Origin: Klebsiella variicola
GTDB lineage: Bacteria; Pseudomonadota; Gammaproteobacteria; Enterobacterales; Enterobacteriaceae
Direction of reading: 5' to 3'
Length of the DNA stretch: 64,000 bases
Assembly: GCF_000828055.2 (NCBI RefSeq)
Contig: NZ_CP010523.2
Span: 620,001 to 684,000, forward strand
How positions within the stretch are numbered: position 1 is the stretch's first letter; every line of letters begins with the position of its first letter. Shown here one piece after another: positions 55,024-63,403 of this stretch. The notes below the pieces were generated by a model. It searched no databases, had not been told where the DNA came from, and saw only the letters and a list, made by a program, of their open reading frames with translations. The position numbers and the translations under genes were made by a program.

Positions 55024-57149
55024 AAAATGCACCGAACCTTAAACATCTTCCCAGGGAAAAATTTACTGAGGCGATTATTTTTGCGGGAGCAGATGCATAT
55101 GCGCATGCAAAAGGATGGGAGGAAGGCCTGGGTAAACAGGTTGCCGAGGATACAACCCCTCCTATCTACCTGGGACCAAAACAACTTGCTGAGCTGGCAA
55201 ACCTGAATATTGTCGATAAAGGGCGACGGAGTGCTCGCGTGTATCTGGCCGGAGATATTGAACCGATACAGATTAACGCTATTGGTGAAAAGCTGGCGCT
55301 GGCAGGTGTACAGGATGCCAAATTGTATAAAGGTATTCCCGATCGCCAGCCTGAGGACTGGCACGATTATCTGAGTCGACTGCGTGAACAAGCGGAACGG
55401 AGGGAAAGCACGGTGGTCGATCTGCCAGTGAAGAAACGGGAGTCTAAGCCAACCCCTAGCGATGAACTAAAGCCACGCGTCGATAGCCGCCACGATGGTC
55501 TGTACTGGATTACGCCAAAGGTGGACAAGGATAGCGGCGAAATCATCAATAACGAAACGTGGCTGTGCTCCCCTCTTGAAGTGGTCGGCTCCGGTAGTGA
55601 CGGTGCAGAACGCTATCTTGTTTTGCGCTGGCGTTCGCCGCGTGGCCATGAAGATATTACCAGGGCGATCCCCTGTGCTGATATCGGTGAGCGTGATGGC
55701 TGGCGCTCACTTAAAGCTGGTGGGGTGAATGTGACCACTAAAAGCACCTTCCGGGCGATTCTGGCCGACTGGTTGCAGCAAAGCGGCACTCATCGGGAAT
55801 GGATTATCACCCATACCACTGGCTGGCATGATGGCGCATATGTCATGCCTGATGGTGAAGTGGTTGGTGATCCAGAGACGCCGATTCTCTTTAATGGTCG
55901 CAGTGCTGCATCTTCCGGGTATGCCATTGCTGGTACTGCTGCCACCTGGCGAGATTCCGTCGCCCGACTGGCCGGGGGTAATCCTTCCATGATGTTGGGA
56001 GTGGCAGCGGCGTTATCCGCACCACTTATCGGGCTGGTGGGTGCTGATGGCTTCGGCGTCCATTTGTTCGAACAGTCGAGCGCCGGTAAGACTACCACTT
56101 CCAATATTGCGAGTAGCCTGTGGGGAGAGCCAGATGCTTTGCGGCTTACCTGGTACGGTACTGCGCTTGGCATTGCCAACGAAGCGGAGGCGCATAATGA
56201 CAGCCTGTTACCGCTCGATGAGGTGGGACAGGGCAGCAGTGCTAAAGATGTTGCGACTTCGGCTTATACCCTGTTTAACGGTGCCGGAAAGCTGCAGGGA
56301 GCAAAAGAGGGCGGCAACCGTGAGTTGAAACGCTGGCGCACTGTGGCGATCAGCACCGGGGAAATGGATATTGAAACTTTTCTGTCTGCTGGTGGGATAA
56401 GAGTTAAGGCGGGCCAGTTGGTGCGCCTGCTGAATATCCCGATGGAGAAATCGACGGTTTTTAACGGCCTGCCGAACGGCAAGGCTCATGCTGACGCACT
56501 GAAAGAGGCCTGGATTGATAACCATGGCGCGGCAGGGCGGGAGTGGGTTAAATGGCTGGCTGCTCACCAGGAGGACGCTAAACAGGCTGTGCGTGATGCG
56601 CAGACACGCTGGCGTGGGCTTATTCCGGCTGATTATGGTGAGCAGGTTCATCGAGTTGCAGAGCGTTTCGCGATTCTTGAGGCGGCGCTGGTCGCAGGGG
56701 GAGCGATCACTGGCTGGAGTGAACAGGCGAGCCGTGACGCTATCCAGCATAGCTTTAACGCCTGGGTGAAAGAGTTCGGCACGGGGAACAAGGAGCACCA
56801 GCAGATTATCGAGCAATGTGAGGCGTTTCTTAATGCCTATGGTCTGAGCCGATTTGCTCCGTTGCCATATGACCCCACCAGTCTGCCAATAAGCAACCTT
56901 GCCGGATACCGCAAGCGCAAGAGCAGCCATGATGATGCGCCCTTGGTGTTCTACACGTTCCCAGCAACGTTTGAGAAGGAGATTGCGCAGGGCTTTAACG
57001 CAAGGCAGTTTGCGAGGGCTCTGGCCAGCGCTGGTGTGCTGTCAGCCTCCGCTGATGGTCAGCGTTTCCAGCAGAAATCACCGCGTATTGATGGGCGGCA
57101 GATTAACGTTTACGTCCTTCAGTATCAGGCTGAGGGTGTTAAGGAATAA
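55020..57149 (+). CDS. DUF927-family replication helicase-like ATPase
   Basis: 709 aa, GTG start overlapping the upstream TGA. Residues about 70-125 (SARVYLAGDIEPIQINAIGE, then PEDWHDYLSRLRE) look like a degenerate TOPRIM segment. The DUF927 domain spans about 160-480, with Walker A EQSSAGKTTTSNIASSLWG (about residue 350) and Walker B SLLPLDEVGQG, plus a sensor-like GAKEGGNRELKRW. Proteins of this kind serve as replication helicases (often with primase parts) of satellites and plasmids. The iteron array starts 22 bp after its stop, which supports a role as the initiator or helicase loaded there. Confidence 0.85.
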   Translation: MKNAPNLKHLPREKFTEAIIFAGADAYAHAKGWEEGLGKQVAEDTTPPIYLGPKQLAELANLNIVDKGRRSARVYLAGDIEPIQINAIGEKLALAGVQDAKLYKGIPDRQPEDWHDYLSRLREQAERRESTVVDLPVKKRESKPTPSDELKPRVDSRHDGLYWITPKVDKDSGEIINNETWLCSPLEVVGSGSDGAERYLVLRWRSPRGHEDITRAIPCADIGERDGWRSLKAGGVNVTTKSTFRAILADWLQQSGTHREWIITHTTGWHDGAYVMPDGEVVGDPETPILFNGRSAASSGYAIAGTAATWRDSVARLAGGNPSMMLGVAAALSAPLIGLVGADGFGVHLFEQSSAGKTTTSNIASSLWGEPDALRLTWYGTALGIANEAEAHNDSLLPLDEVGQGSSAKDVATSAYTLFNGAGKLQGAKEGGNRELKRWRTVAISTGEMDIETFLSAGGIRVKAGQLVRLLNIPMEKSTVFNGLPNGKAHADALKEAWIDNHGAAGREWVKWLAAHQEDAKQAVRDAQTRWRGLIPADYGEQVHRVAERFAILEAALVAGGAITGWSEQASRDAIQHSFNAWVKEFGTGNKEHQQIIEQCEAFLNAYGLSRFAPLPYDPTSLPISNLAGYRKRKSSHDDAPLVFYTFPATFEKEIAQGFNARQFARALASAGVLSASADGQRFQQKSPRIDGRQINVYVLQYQAEGVKE

Positions 57150-57170
57150 CTTACATGCATGAGTAATATT

Positions 57171-57451
57171 TTACGTGGTTCACGTAGTTCGGTCTGTAAG
57201 GTTAAGTGTTATGTATATGTTGTATATGGATTTTTATTGTCAAAATTGAACCACGACTGAACCACGAAACAGCAATTTTGAACCACGAATATGCATCTTT
57301 GAACTACGAATAAAATCATCGACTGAGTGAACCACGTAAAAGAAGCTCTTACGTGGTTCAAAACAGGGGTTACGTGGTTTACGTTTCTGTAATTTATTCA
57401 TATAAAACAAAGATCTTTACAGATTGAACCACGTGAACCACGTGAACCACG
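57171..57451. repeat. GAACCACG iteron array (candidate replication origin)
   Basis: Forward copies of GAACCACG: 57248, 57259, 57280, 57329, 57426, 57435 and 57444; GAACTACG at 57301. Reverse copies (CGTGGTTC): 57174 and 57352; one-mismatch forms at 57183 and 57373. Spacings of 9, 11 and 21 bp predominate. An AT-rich block (57209-57240) lies inside the array. The layout matches satellite or plasmid origins next to their initiator gene. No gene is seen in this stretch. Confidence 0.75.
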
Positions 57452-57496
57452 ATAGTTTTGTTTATATATAGTAAAAAATGAGAGGTGTAAAAATGC

Positions 57497-57676
57497 TTGA
57501 AGCCGGAATGGTTGAGAAGAAATCAGCAGGTAGCGCTGCTCTGTAATGCGGCAGATAACAGAGATACTCTATTCTGGCTGGGAGTTATCGCCTTTGGTAA
57601 TCAGGCTGATACTCCGGACAAACATCGTAAAGGCGCTCTCGTCATCGTGGCGGGCGATATGCAGCTAAATCAGTAG
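57497..57676 (+). pseudogene. Open fragment resembling an SSB/OB-fold protein (59 codons)
   Basis: The frame reads KPEWLRRNQQVALLCNAADN then RDTLFWLGVIAFGNQADTPD and KHRKGALVIVAGDMQLNQ, then stops. The phrase (F)WLGVIAFGxxAD...RKG..V.V.G.MQLNQ resembles the central strand region of single-strand DNA-binding proteins. The following 60 bp carry further stops. A TTG start would be needed. Most likely the remains of an SSB-like gene next to the origin. Confidence 0.4.
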
Positions 57677-57796
57677 AATAGGCAAGAAAGCAGCGTCAAG
57701 CTGGACGGGTAAGACGCCGGATGACAGATAAACTGGTTTGGCAATTGTTGCGCAAATGACTTACTAAAAATTGACAATTTTAGTTGTATGGTCCAA

Positions 57797-57828
57797 TTTA
57801 TCTCAAAATGAGTTATTTTTGAGATAAA
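57797..57828. promoter_or_regulatory. 12-bp inverted repeat overlapping the fic ribosome site
   Basis: TTTATCTCAAAA (57797-57808) mirrors TTTTGAGATAAA (57817-57828) across 8 nt. The GAGA in the second arm is the only ribosome-site-like sequence before the fic ATG at 57832, and a TTGACA (about 57771) could be its -35. It may be the operator of Fic's own winged helix, a translational lock, or both. Confidence 0.6.
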
Positions 57829-57831
57829 ATT

Positions 57832-59193
57832 ATGACCATAAAGCATCCACCAAAAATTGTTTCTTTCGCTGAAATAGTGAAAGATGGTGTCGAAGATAAG
57901 GCGAATAGGTTATCTAATCTTATGAGTTATCATAGGGTTACTGATGATAAGGGCCGTTATCATCATTGGGATGATTTTCAATATAGAGTCGAAAAAGGTG
58001 TTGATGCTGTACATGCTTGGTCTGTGCAAAAGATGGCGCGCTTGGCTCATATTCACTACATTAGTTATCAGGACAAAAGTGGTGAACAGGCAAAGATAAA
58101 CGTTTTACCGTCAATGCATAAGGCATGTTCGCTTATTGATCAGCAGGCCTCAAAGGCTGCTTTTGAAGCGATGATTTCCAATATGGAAGGAGTTAAGTAT
58201 TTAATTCGTGAGTTAAGAGAAGAGGAGTCGATTTCTTCCAGTCAACTGGAAGGAGCTGCAACTACTACCATAGTAGCAAAAGCCATGCTCTCTGCTCAAA
58301 GAAAACCAAGGACAGAAGACGAACGTATGATTCTTGGTAACTATCGTTTGATGGGTAGTGTTTGGGATAAAAGAAATGAAGAACTGTCCTTGGCTCTTAT
58401 AAAAGAATTTCATGCAATTGGTACGAAAGATATTAATAACGAAAAGTATAAACCGGGAGAGTTTAGGGACACTGATAACATTGTTATTTGTGATTATGAT
58501 GGCAATGTTGTTCATTATCCTCCATCGCATGATGAGTTAGATAGTCGACTACTTAAAATTTGTGAGTGGGCCAATACAAGGCATGAGGATTTAGTTACAT
58601 CTAATTACTTACATCCTTTAATCAAAGCTTGTATTTTGCACTTCATGATAGGTTATGAGCATCCTTTTAATGATGGTAATGGTAGAACTGCAAGGGCTTT
58701 GTTTTATTGGTATTTATTTAAGTGCGGTTATACAGCATTTAAATACATTTCTATTAGTCGCTTGTTAAAGGAAGCATCGGTAGCTTACGGTAAATCTTAT
58801 CTTTTCACGGAAACCGATGGCTTTGATTTGACTTATTTTGTTGATTATCAATGCCAGATTGTGTGTCGGGCTACACTTAATTTTACAAATCACATAAAAA
58901 AAATAGCAACTCAACGCGCTGAAATAGATAGTCTTCTATGGACGGGAGGGTTGATAAATAGACTTAATGATAGACAGAGGACTATTTTACTAGTTGCGAT
59001 TGAAAATGTTGGTAGATCTTTCACGGCTAAGGAAGTCAGTGAGAATCTAAATATTTCTGATAACACTGCTCGCACTGATCTTAAACATCTAGTTGAAATT
59101 GGGCTTTTTGAGAAAGTTGAAAATGGAAAGCAAACCATTTACGTTTCACCAAAATCTTTAAAAGGAATCCTTGAAAAATTAAAAAATATGTAG
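57832..59193 (+). CDS. Fic-domain protein (AMP-transferase family) with C-terminal winged helix
   Basis: 453 aa. The Fic motif HPFNDGNGRTAR (residues about 277-288) has all catalytic residues: His, the Asp-Gly-Asn-Gly-Arg anion loop and the final Arg. An inhibitory-helix motif, SSSQLEG (about 134-140), fits (S/T)xxxE(G/N), so it is a class II, self-inhibited Fic. The C-terminal 80 residues are a winged helix (FTAKEVSENLNISDNTARTD). The gene is much richer in A+T than its neighbours and has its own promoter, suggesting cargo acquired separately. Its target protein cannot be read from sequence. Confidence 0.9.
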   Translation: MTIKHPPKIVSFAEIVKDGVEDKANRLSNLMSYHRVTDDKGRYHHWDDFQYRVEKGVDAVHAWSVQKMARLAHIHYISYQDKSGEQAKINVLPSMHKACSLIDQQASKAAFEAMISNMEGVKYLIRELREEESISSSQLEGAATTTIVAKAMLSAQRKPRTEDERMILGNYRLMGSVWDKRNEELSLALIKEFHAIGTKDINNEKYKPGEFRDTDNIVICDYDGNVVHYPPSHDELDSRLLKICEWANTRHEDLVTSNYLHPLIKACILHFMIGYEHPFNDGNGRTARALFYWYLFKCGYTAFKYISISRLLKEASVAYGKSYLFTETDGFDLTYFVDYQCQIVCRATLNFTNHIKKIATQRAEIDSLLWTGGLINRLNDRQRTILLVAIENVGRSFTAKEVSENLNISDNTARTDLKHLVEIGLFEKVENGKQTIYVSPKSLKGILEKLKNM

Positions 59194-59704
59194 GGCTGAA
59201 ATATTATTTAGGCCTTGAAATAAAGTTTTTTATTACCATTTTAAAACCGCGCCCATAGGGCGTGGCTATTCCATAACCTTTATGGAGCTTTTGGTCTTTG
59301 CTGTCTGGCCGTTTGGGGCGACTATGGATCGCCCCCTCTTCATTGCTGGTGGGGGGGCACAGGAAGCTTTGTGCATCATGCCGAGCAAGAAAGTCGCTAA
59401 CCCCCCTTTCCAATATCAGCCATCAGTACCAGATCCCTTTCGTAATCATGCAAATCTGCACAGTCTCTTTTTTCCGTCCATTAGCCTGTGCTTAGTACGC
59501 CTGAGTGCGTTGCCGCTGAGCTGGCGCTTTACCGTCGCTGTAACCTCCTGTCAAACCGCCATTAAAAAGCGCATTCATTATGCTGCTATGAGCACAATTC
59601 CCTTATGATTAAAATATTTTATCTTGAAGATTTGTTTTATTGATCATAAGTTAAGCGCATACAGAAGAAATCTGTACGTTTAACCAGTGTCAGGAGGTCA
59701 GGAA
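59194..59704. other. 510-bp spacer without a supported gene
   Basis: CCGCGCCC-ata-GGGCGTGG (59247-59265) followed on the minus strand by TTTTAAAA is terminator-like. A 108-codon frame at 59282-59608 on the plus strand has no ribosome site or recognisable domain; I do not support it. AT-rich sequence at 59600-59660 probably holds the promoter of the following genes. Confidence 0.5.
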
Positions 59705-59881
59705 ATGGCAGTAACCAGCAAAAAGCCGATTCTTGTCGATCAGCCGATTCTCGAAGGTTTACAGCGCCTTCGGGATGATGAATGCCGACGTTCTGCCGTT
59801 GGCGCAGCTCCAAGCATTCAGGAGCTGGCGCGTCATCTTTTGCGGCAGGGTATCCACCGGCATGAGGCGGGCAAGAAGTAA
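59705..59881 (+). CDS. Small basic protein, 58 aa, first gene of the virion-type block
   Basis: AVTSKKPILVDQPILEGLQR then LRDDECRRSAVGAAPSIQEL and ARHLLRQGI. AGGAGG-TCAGGAA precedes the ATG. The beta-then-helices outline (PILVDQPILEGLQRLR) faintly resembles a ribbon-helix-helix regulator. It lies 27 bp before the 258-aa gene. Confidence 0.6.
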   Translation: MAVTSKKPILVDQPILEGLQRLRDDECRRSAVGAAPSIQELARHLLRQGIHRHEAGKK

Positions 59882-59907
59882 CGCTACCGCCCAAAAAGGA
59901 GAAACCA

Positions 59908-60684
59908 ATGCCGCTAATGAAACTACCCGCATGGGCGCGAACAGCGTTCGGTACGAAAGGTAAGAAAAAACAGTCCCAACTTTCTGAGGAAAAACCATCT
60001 ATGTTCGATTTCTCGCATCTGTCAGGAAAAACCAAAACGAAGGGTGAATCCGATAACGGGAATGTGCCGCTGAAACTGGACACTGACGACAGCCAGGTCG
60101 CCAGACCTAAGCAGCACACTCGCGGCCACAATGTCGCGGTTTCCCCGGAGGCAAAAAATAACCCGGTTCTGGCGGTTCGTTTGTTGAAGGAAACGGAGCT
60201 TTCTTCGAAGAAAATAAAGCTGCAGCTGGCATCGTCGCCGATGGCGCTTTCTGTGTTTACCCAAAAGTTTATGGAAGAGAACGACCCGACCTGGGAATTT
60301 CAGGATGACGAAGAGAAAGCTCGCTCGGCGCTAACGTTTTCAACGCAGAACCGTGATGCAAATGGTTACTCTGCTGCCCAGAGTAGCGCTCTGAAGGCGC
60401 TGAAGAAGATGGAAGAGCCTCTGACAGACGACGAGATTAAAGCATTAGCCAGCAAGGCATCTAAGATGCAAAACGACTATGACCCTATGTCACCGCAGAA
60501 TGTGAATGCTCGCCGTAAGGCTGACGAAGAGTACCGGGAAGAAGTCGCGCAGGCTGCTGCACGCCGTAACGATCGTATCCGGGCATCTGGTGTGAGCTTG
60601 CCGGGAGATACTCGTCGAGTTAATGGCAAGATTGAAGGGCCAGCAGGCGAAGCCGAACGCCTTAAATCACAGGTTCCTCTCTGA
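59908..60684 (+). CDS. Virion-associated-type protein, 258 aa, paralog of the next gene
   Basis: A charged, probably disordered N-terminus (residues 1-70) is followed by VSPEAKNNPVLAVRLLKETE, DPTWEFQDDEEKARSALTFS and DANGYSAAQSSALKALKKME. These three blocks align in order with the 163-aa protein encoded next. The pattern NPxxAxxLLxETxLSxxxI is also seen near the C-termini of some phage head protease/scaffold proteins, so a role inside the particle is plausible. AAGGAG precedes the ATG. Not assigned to a named family. Confidence 0.65.
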   Translation: MPLMKLPAWARTAFGTKGKKKQSQLSEEKPSMFDFSHLSGKTKTKGESDNGNVPLKLDTDDSQVARPKQHTRGHNVAVSPEAKNNPVLAVRLLKETELSSKKIKLQLASSPMALSVFTQKFMEENDPTWEFQDDEEKARSALTFSTQNRDANGYSAAQSSALKALKKMEEPLTDDEIKALASKASKMQNDYDPMSPQNVNARRKADEEYREEVAQAAARRNDRIRASGVSLPGDTRRVNGKIEGPAGEAERLKSQVPL

Positions 60685-60695
60685 GAGCCGCGGAG

Positions 60696-61187
60696 ATGAG
60701 CGTTATGAACTTTCAGCACCTCAACGAGCCGCAATCTGATGCGCAGACATATGGCTTTTCCGGTCGCCGTTTGCAGCGCATATACCGGCTTCAGCAATCG
60801 GTTGAAGAAGAGGAACTCCCTGAATGCCTCCATTCTGACGCGCATCTGATAGCGGTGAGCAAAGAGGCAAAACAAAATCCGATACAGGCATTTCATCTTA
60901 TCGCGGAAGGGATCCCACACCAGCAGGCTATTGCCAGCCTAAAAGGCAGCGCTCGCCAGCTCAGTCGTTTTACCCGGCGGGCAATGGAGACAGTTTATCC
61001 TGGCTGGGAGTTCCTTGATGCTGAAGACCAGAACATGGCGGCATTCCAGCACAGCATGATTAACGGTGACACAAACGGCTATCGTGCAGGTTTTAATGCT
61101 GCCCTGTCGGCGCTGGAGAAGTTTGTAGAGCCCATTACGTTTGATGACATCACCAATAGTGTTAATTCGCTGGTGGAGGAAGCATGA
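60696..61187 (+). CDS. Virion-associated-type protein, 163 aa, paralog of the previous gene
   Basis: VSKEAKQNPIQAFHLIAEGI, YPGWEFLDAEDQNMAAFQHS and DTNGYRAGFNAALSALEKFV match the 258-aa protein block by block; the N-terminus (NFQHLNEPQSDAQTYGF) differs. The ATG at 60705 is better placed for the GGAG at 60692 than that at 60696. It overlaps the next gene by 4 bp (ATGA), so the pair is co-translated with the 624-aa protein. Confidence 0.65.
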   Translation: MSVMNFQHLNEPQSDAQTYGFSGRRLQRIYRLQQSVEEEELPECLHSDAHLIAVSKEAKQNPIQAFHLIAEGIPHQQAIASLKGSARQLSRFTRRAMETVYPGWEFLDAEDQNMAAFQHSMINGDTNGYRAGFNAALSALEKFVEPITFDDITNSVNSLVEEA

Positions 61188-63058
61188 GTAATTCATTCGA
61201 TTTTGAACTGGTTGCCGGTGATCATGTTAGCGAAGCAATAGCACATATCGACGAGGCTGTTCGCAATCTTGAACCTCAACTGGAGAAAACCCGGAAAGGG
61301 TTACAGTTGGGTGGACAGGAGACGCTTGATGGGCTGAATGGGTATAACTCCAGACTGGACATCATGGCCAGCACGGCTCGCGATAACGTTCAGTTTATCG
61401 GAGACATGATCCCCCCATTAAAAATAGTGGGGGAGATGTCGTCTAAAATTGCCGGAATGGGGCTGGCAGGTGGAGTTGTTGGGGCCGTCGGTGGCGTGGC
61501 TTACGCAACGGGTAAACTTGCCGAAAGTTATAAAGAGGCAGCTCGGGGTGCTTATGACCTGGACACCCATGCAAAAAATACCGCGATGAGCGTTCAGGAT
61601 TTTTCCCGCCTTTCAGGTGCCCTTCAGCTTGTGGGGGCCGATAGCGAAAGCGCTGCTTCTTCCATTGAGGGAATCTTTAAATCACTCAACGAGGCGAACA
61701 GTGCGGGTAATGCTGTTGTCATGTCCGCTATGGCGCAGATAGGCGCACAAATTGAAAAAAACAGAGATGGTTCGGTTAATACGCTAAAGACGCTTGAATC
61801 CATCGCAAGGATTTTTCCTAAAATTCGTCCTGATCAGCAGAAGTCGTTCGCTAATGCCATGGGGTTAACCCCTGAAATGTTGACACTGTTGCGCGAAGGC
61901 TCGAAGTATGTCGGGTTTCTGGCAAAAGCGGATAAGGTGGGATTGACGGTGGATCCCGCCCTTAACCAGCAACTTACAAGCTTCGATGTTGCAGTTAAGG
62001 AAGCGAGCGCTTCCTGGGACGGATTCAAATCAAAGCTTGAACGTAAGGTTTATGCCTCTATTGATACCAATGGCCTTACCGATATGGTGAATGGCTTTAC
62101 GGATATGCTGGCGAATAATTTCGACAACATCTCCATGGGGCGGTTTGCCGGACAAAACAAAGGCGACGACTCCGAGCTGATGCGCAGAGCGCTGGCAGAT
62201 CCTGAATTCCAGAAAAGCCTTAACGGGAATGAAAAAAACCAGCTCACTGCAGGTGTTATGACCGATGAAGCAAGGAAGAAATATCGCCAGTATTTTTACA
62301 GCCAGGACCGTTCCCGCCAGCTGCTGGGGGATGTCAACGCTATCACCCGGCCCGCTCCTGTACGCGGTCTAATCCCCTATAGCCCGTCCGGTAAAAACAC
62401 GCCGGGATTTCGAAATCATAACCCAGGAAATCTGAAAGCTGCACCTAACTCAACCGGGAAGAGGGGCAAATTTTCCACATTTGCCAGCGATGATGATGGT
62501 CTGTCGGCTATGGCTCGCCAACTGATGCTCTATGGCGATCGTGGGAATAATACTCCCGGGGGAATTATTCGTACGTATGCTCCGAGTTCTGAAAACAACA
62601 CGCGTGCATATATTGACGATGTGACCTCAAGAACCAGGTATGGAGCCGAACAACGTCTTGACCTTCATAACCCGGAAGTTCTTAAGACGCTGATGGCCTC
62701 AATGATTCAGCACGAACAGGGCTCACAGCCCTACACTGAAGAGCAACTGAAAAAGGCGATACAGTCAGCCATTATGGATGATCAGTGGTCTGGACAGAGA
62801 AACCCGGAAAGGTTGACGCAGCAGCGTCGGGATATCATTTCTGGCGCCGGAGGTGGAGGAAGATCCTCTTCCATACTGTCTCCTGCGGACGGAGACAGTA
62901 ATGTTAACGTAATAACCGAAAATATAACCCGCTCCCTTACCGACGCCCTTGCAGAACAACCATTGAGACTGGAAATAACGATGATTAACGAAAAAGGCGA
63001 GCGGAAAACTTACAACGTTGAAAATAATGGGAAAATAATTACGCCCATGAACTATTGA
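61184..63058 (+). CDS. Phage structural or ejection-type protein with peptidoglycan-hydrolase-like domain
   Basis: 624 aa. Helical N-terminus, a glycine-rich hydrophobic stretch at about 86-110 (IAGMGLAGGVVGAVGGVAYA), then a long helical region typical of tape-measure or ejection proteins. Residues about 408-530 match the phage muramidase-like pattern: FRNHNPGNLKAAP, FSTFASDDDGLSAMARQLMLY, GGIIRTYAPSSENNT and YIDDVT. The C-terminus is beta-rich. GGAGG precedes the ATG. T7 gp16 or P22-type ejection proteins and siphophage tape measures combine such parts; I cannot choose between them. Confidence 0.75.
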   Translation: MSNSFDFELVAGDHVSEAIAHIDEAVRNLEPQLEKTRKGLQLGGQETLDGLNGYNSRLDIMASTARDNVQFIGDMIPPLKIVGEMSSKIAGMGLAGGVVGAVGGVAYATGKLAESYKEAARGAYDLDTHAKNTAMSVQDFSRLSGALQLVGADSESAASSIEGIFKSLNEANSAGNAVVMSAMAQIGAQIEKNRDGSVNTLKTLESIARIFPKIRPDQQKSFANAMGLTPEMLTLLREGSKYVGFLAKADKVGLTVDPALNQQLTSFDVAVKEASASWDGFKSKLERKVYASIDTNGLTDMVNGFTDMLANNFDNISMGRFAGQNKGDDSELMRRALADPEFQKSLNGNEKNQLTAGVMTDEARKKYRQYFYSQDRSRQLLGDVNAITRPAPVRGLIPYSPSGKNTPGFRNHNPGNLKAAPNSTGKRGKFSTFASDDDGLSAMARQLMLYGDRGNNTPGGIIRTYAPSSENNTRAYIDDVTSRTRYGAEQRLDLHNPEVLKTLMASMIQHEQGSQPYTEEQLKKAIQSAIMDDQWSGQRNPERLTQQRRDIISGAGGGGRSSSILSPADGDSNVNVITENITRSLTDALAEQPLRLEITMINEKGERKTYNVENNGKIITPMNY

Positions 63059-63074
63059 TGCCCCTTTCACCATC

Positions 63075-63114
63075 GCCTTACAAAAATGGGTCCTTCCTGA
63101 GGCCTTTGTAAGGC
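63075..63114 (+). terminator. Hairpin after the 624-aa gene
   Basis: GCCTTACAAA (63075-63084) pairs with TTTGTAAGGC (63105-63114), a perfect 10-bp stem with a 20-nt loop, 17 bp after the stop. No clear U-run follows; it may be a weak terminator or part of the packaging region. Confidence 0.5.
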
Positions 63115-63164
63115 ACGGGCATTGCGCGCCGCAGTGTTTGTGCAGCTACAGGTTTTCAATTTGA

Positions 63165-63364
63165 TTGACACTTTACACTTGACACTTTTTGTTGACAGGT
63201 TGTTAAAGTCCAGAAGTGGCGCGTGATGCAGGCGAGTTCGTGAGAATTTTGATTGACATTTTGATTGACACTTTCAGCCTGAAAAGTGTCAGGTTGACAG
63301 AAAAATGTGTCAAGCGGTTGAACCCTTGACGTTTGATTGACAGTTTTCCGCTGGCGGGTTGACA
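63165..63364. repeat. TTGACA(CTTT) repeat array upstream of the terminase small subunit gene
   Basis: TTGACA at 63165, 63179, 63192, 63253, 63265, 63294, 63337 and 63359, its reverse at 63308, TTGACG at 63326 and CTGACACTTTTC reversed at about 63281-63292. Four copies extend to TTGACACTTT or a one-base variant. Spacing is mostly 11-14 bp. It fills the 300-bp spacer 63059-63403, and no gene is seen there. Best guess: recognition site for the small terminase subunit encoded next. Confidence 0.65.
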
Positions 63365-63403
63365 CTCTGGCCAGCCGGCGACAATGAGGCAGGAGAAAAA
63401 GTT

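Noticed and set aside
57171..57451. CRISPR array
   Set aside because: Repeat is only 8 bp, occurs in both orientations and has irregular spacing; fits iterons. No CRISPR array is visible elsewhere in the window.
59282..59608. 108-codon plus-strand frame after fic
   Set aside because: No ribosome site and no recognisable domain; a phage ash-type gene was considered but no block matches with confidence.
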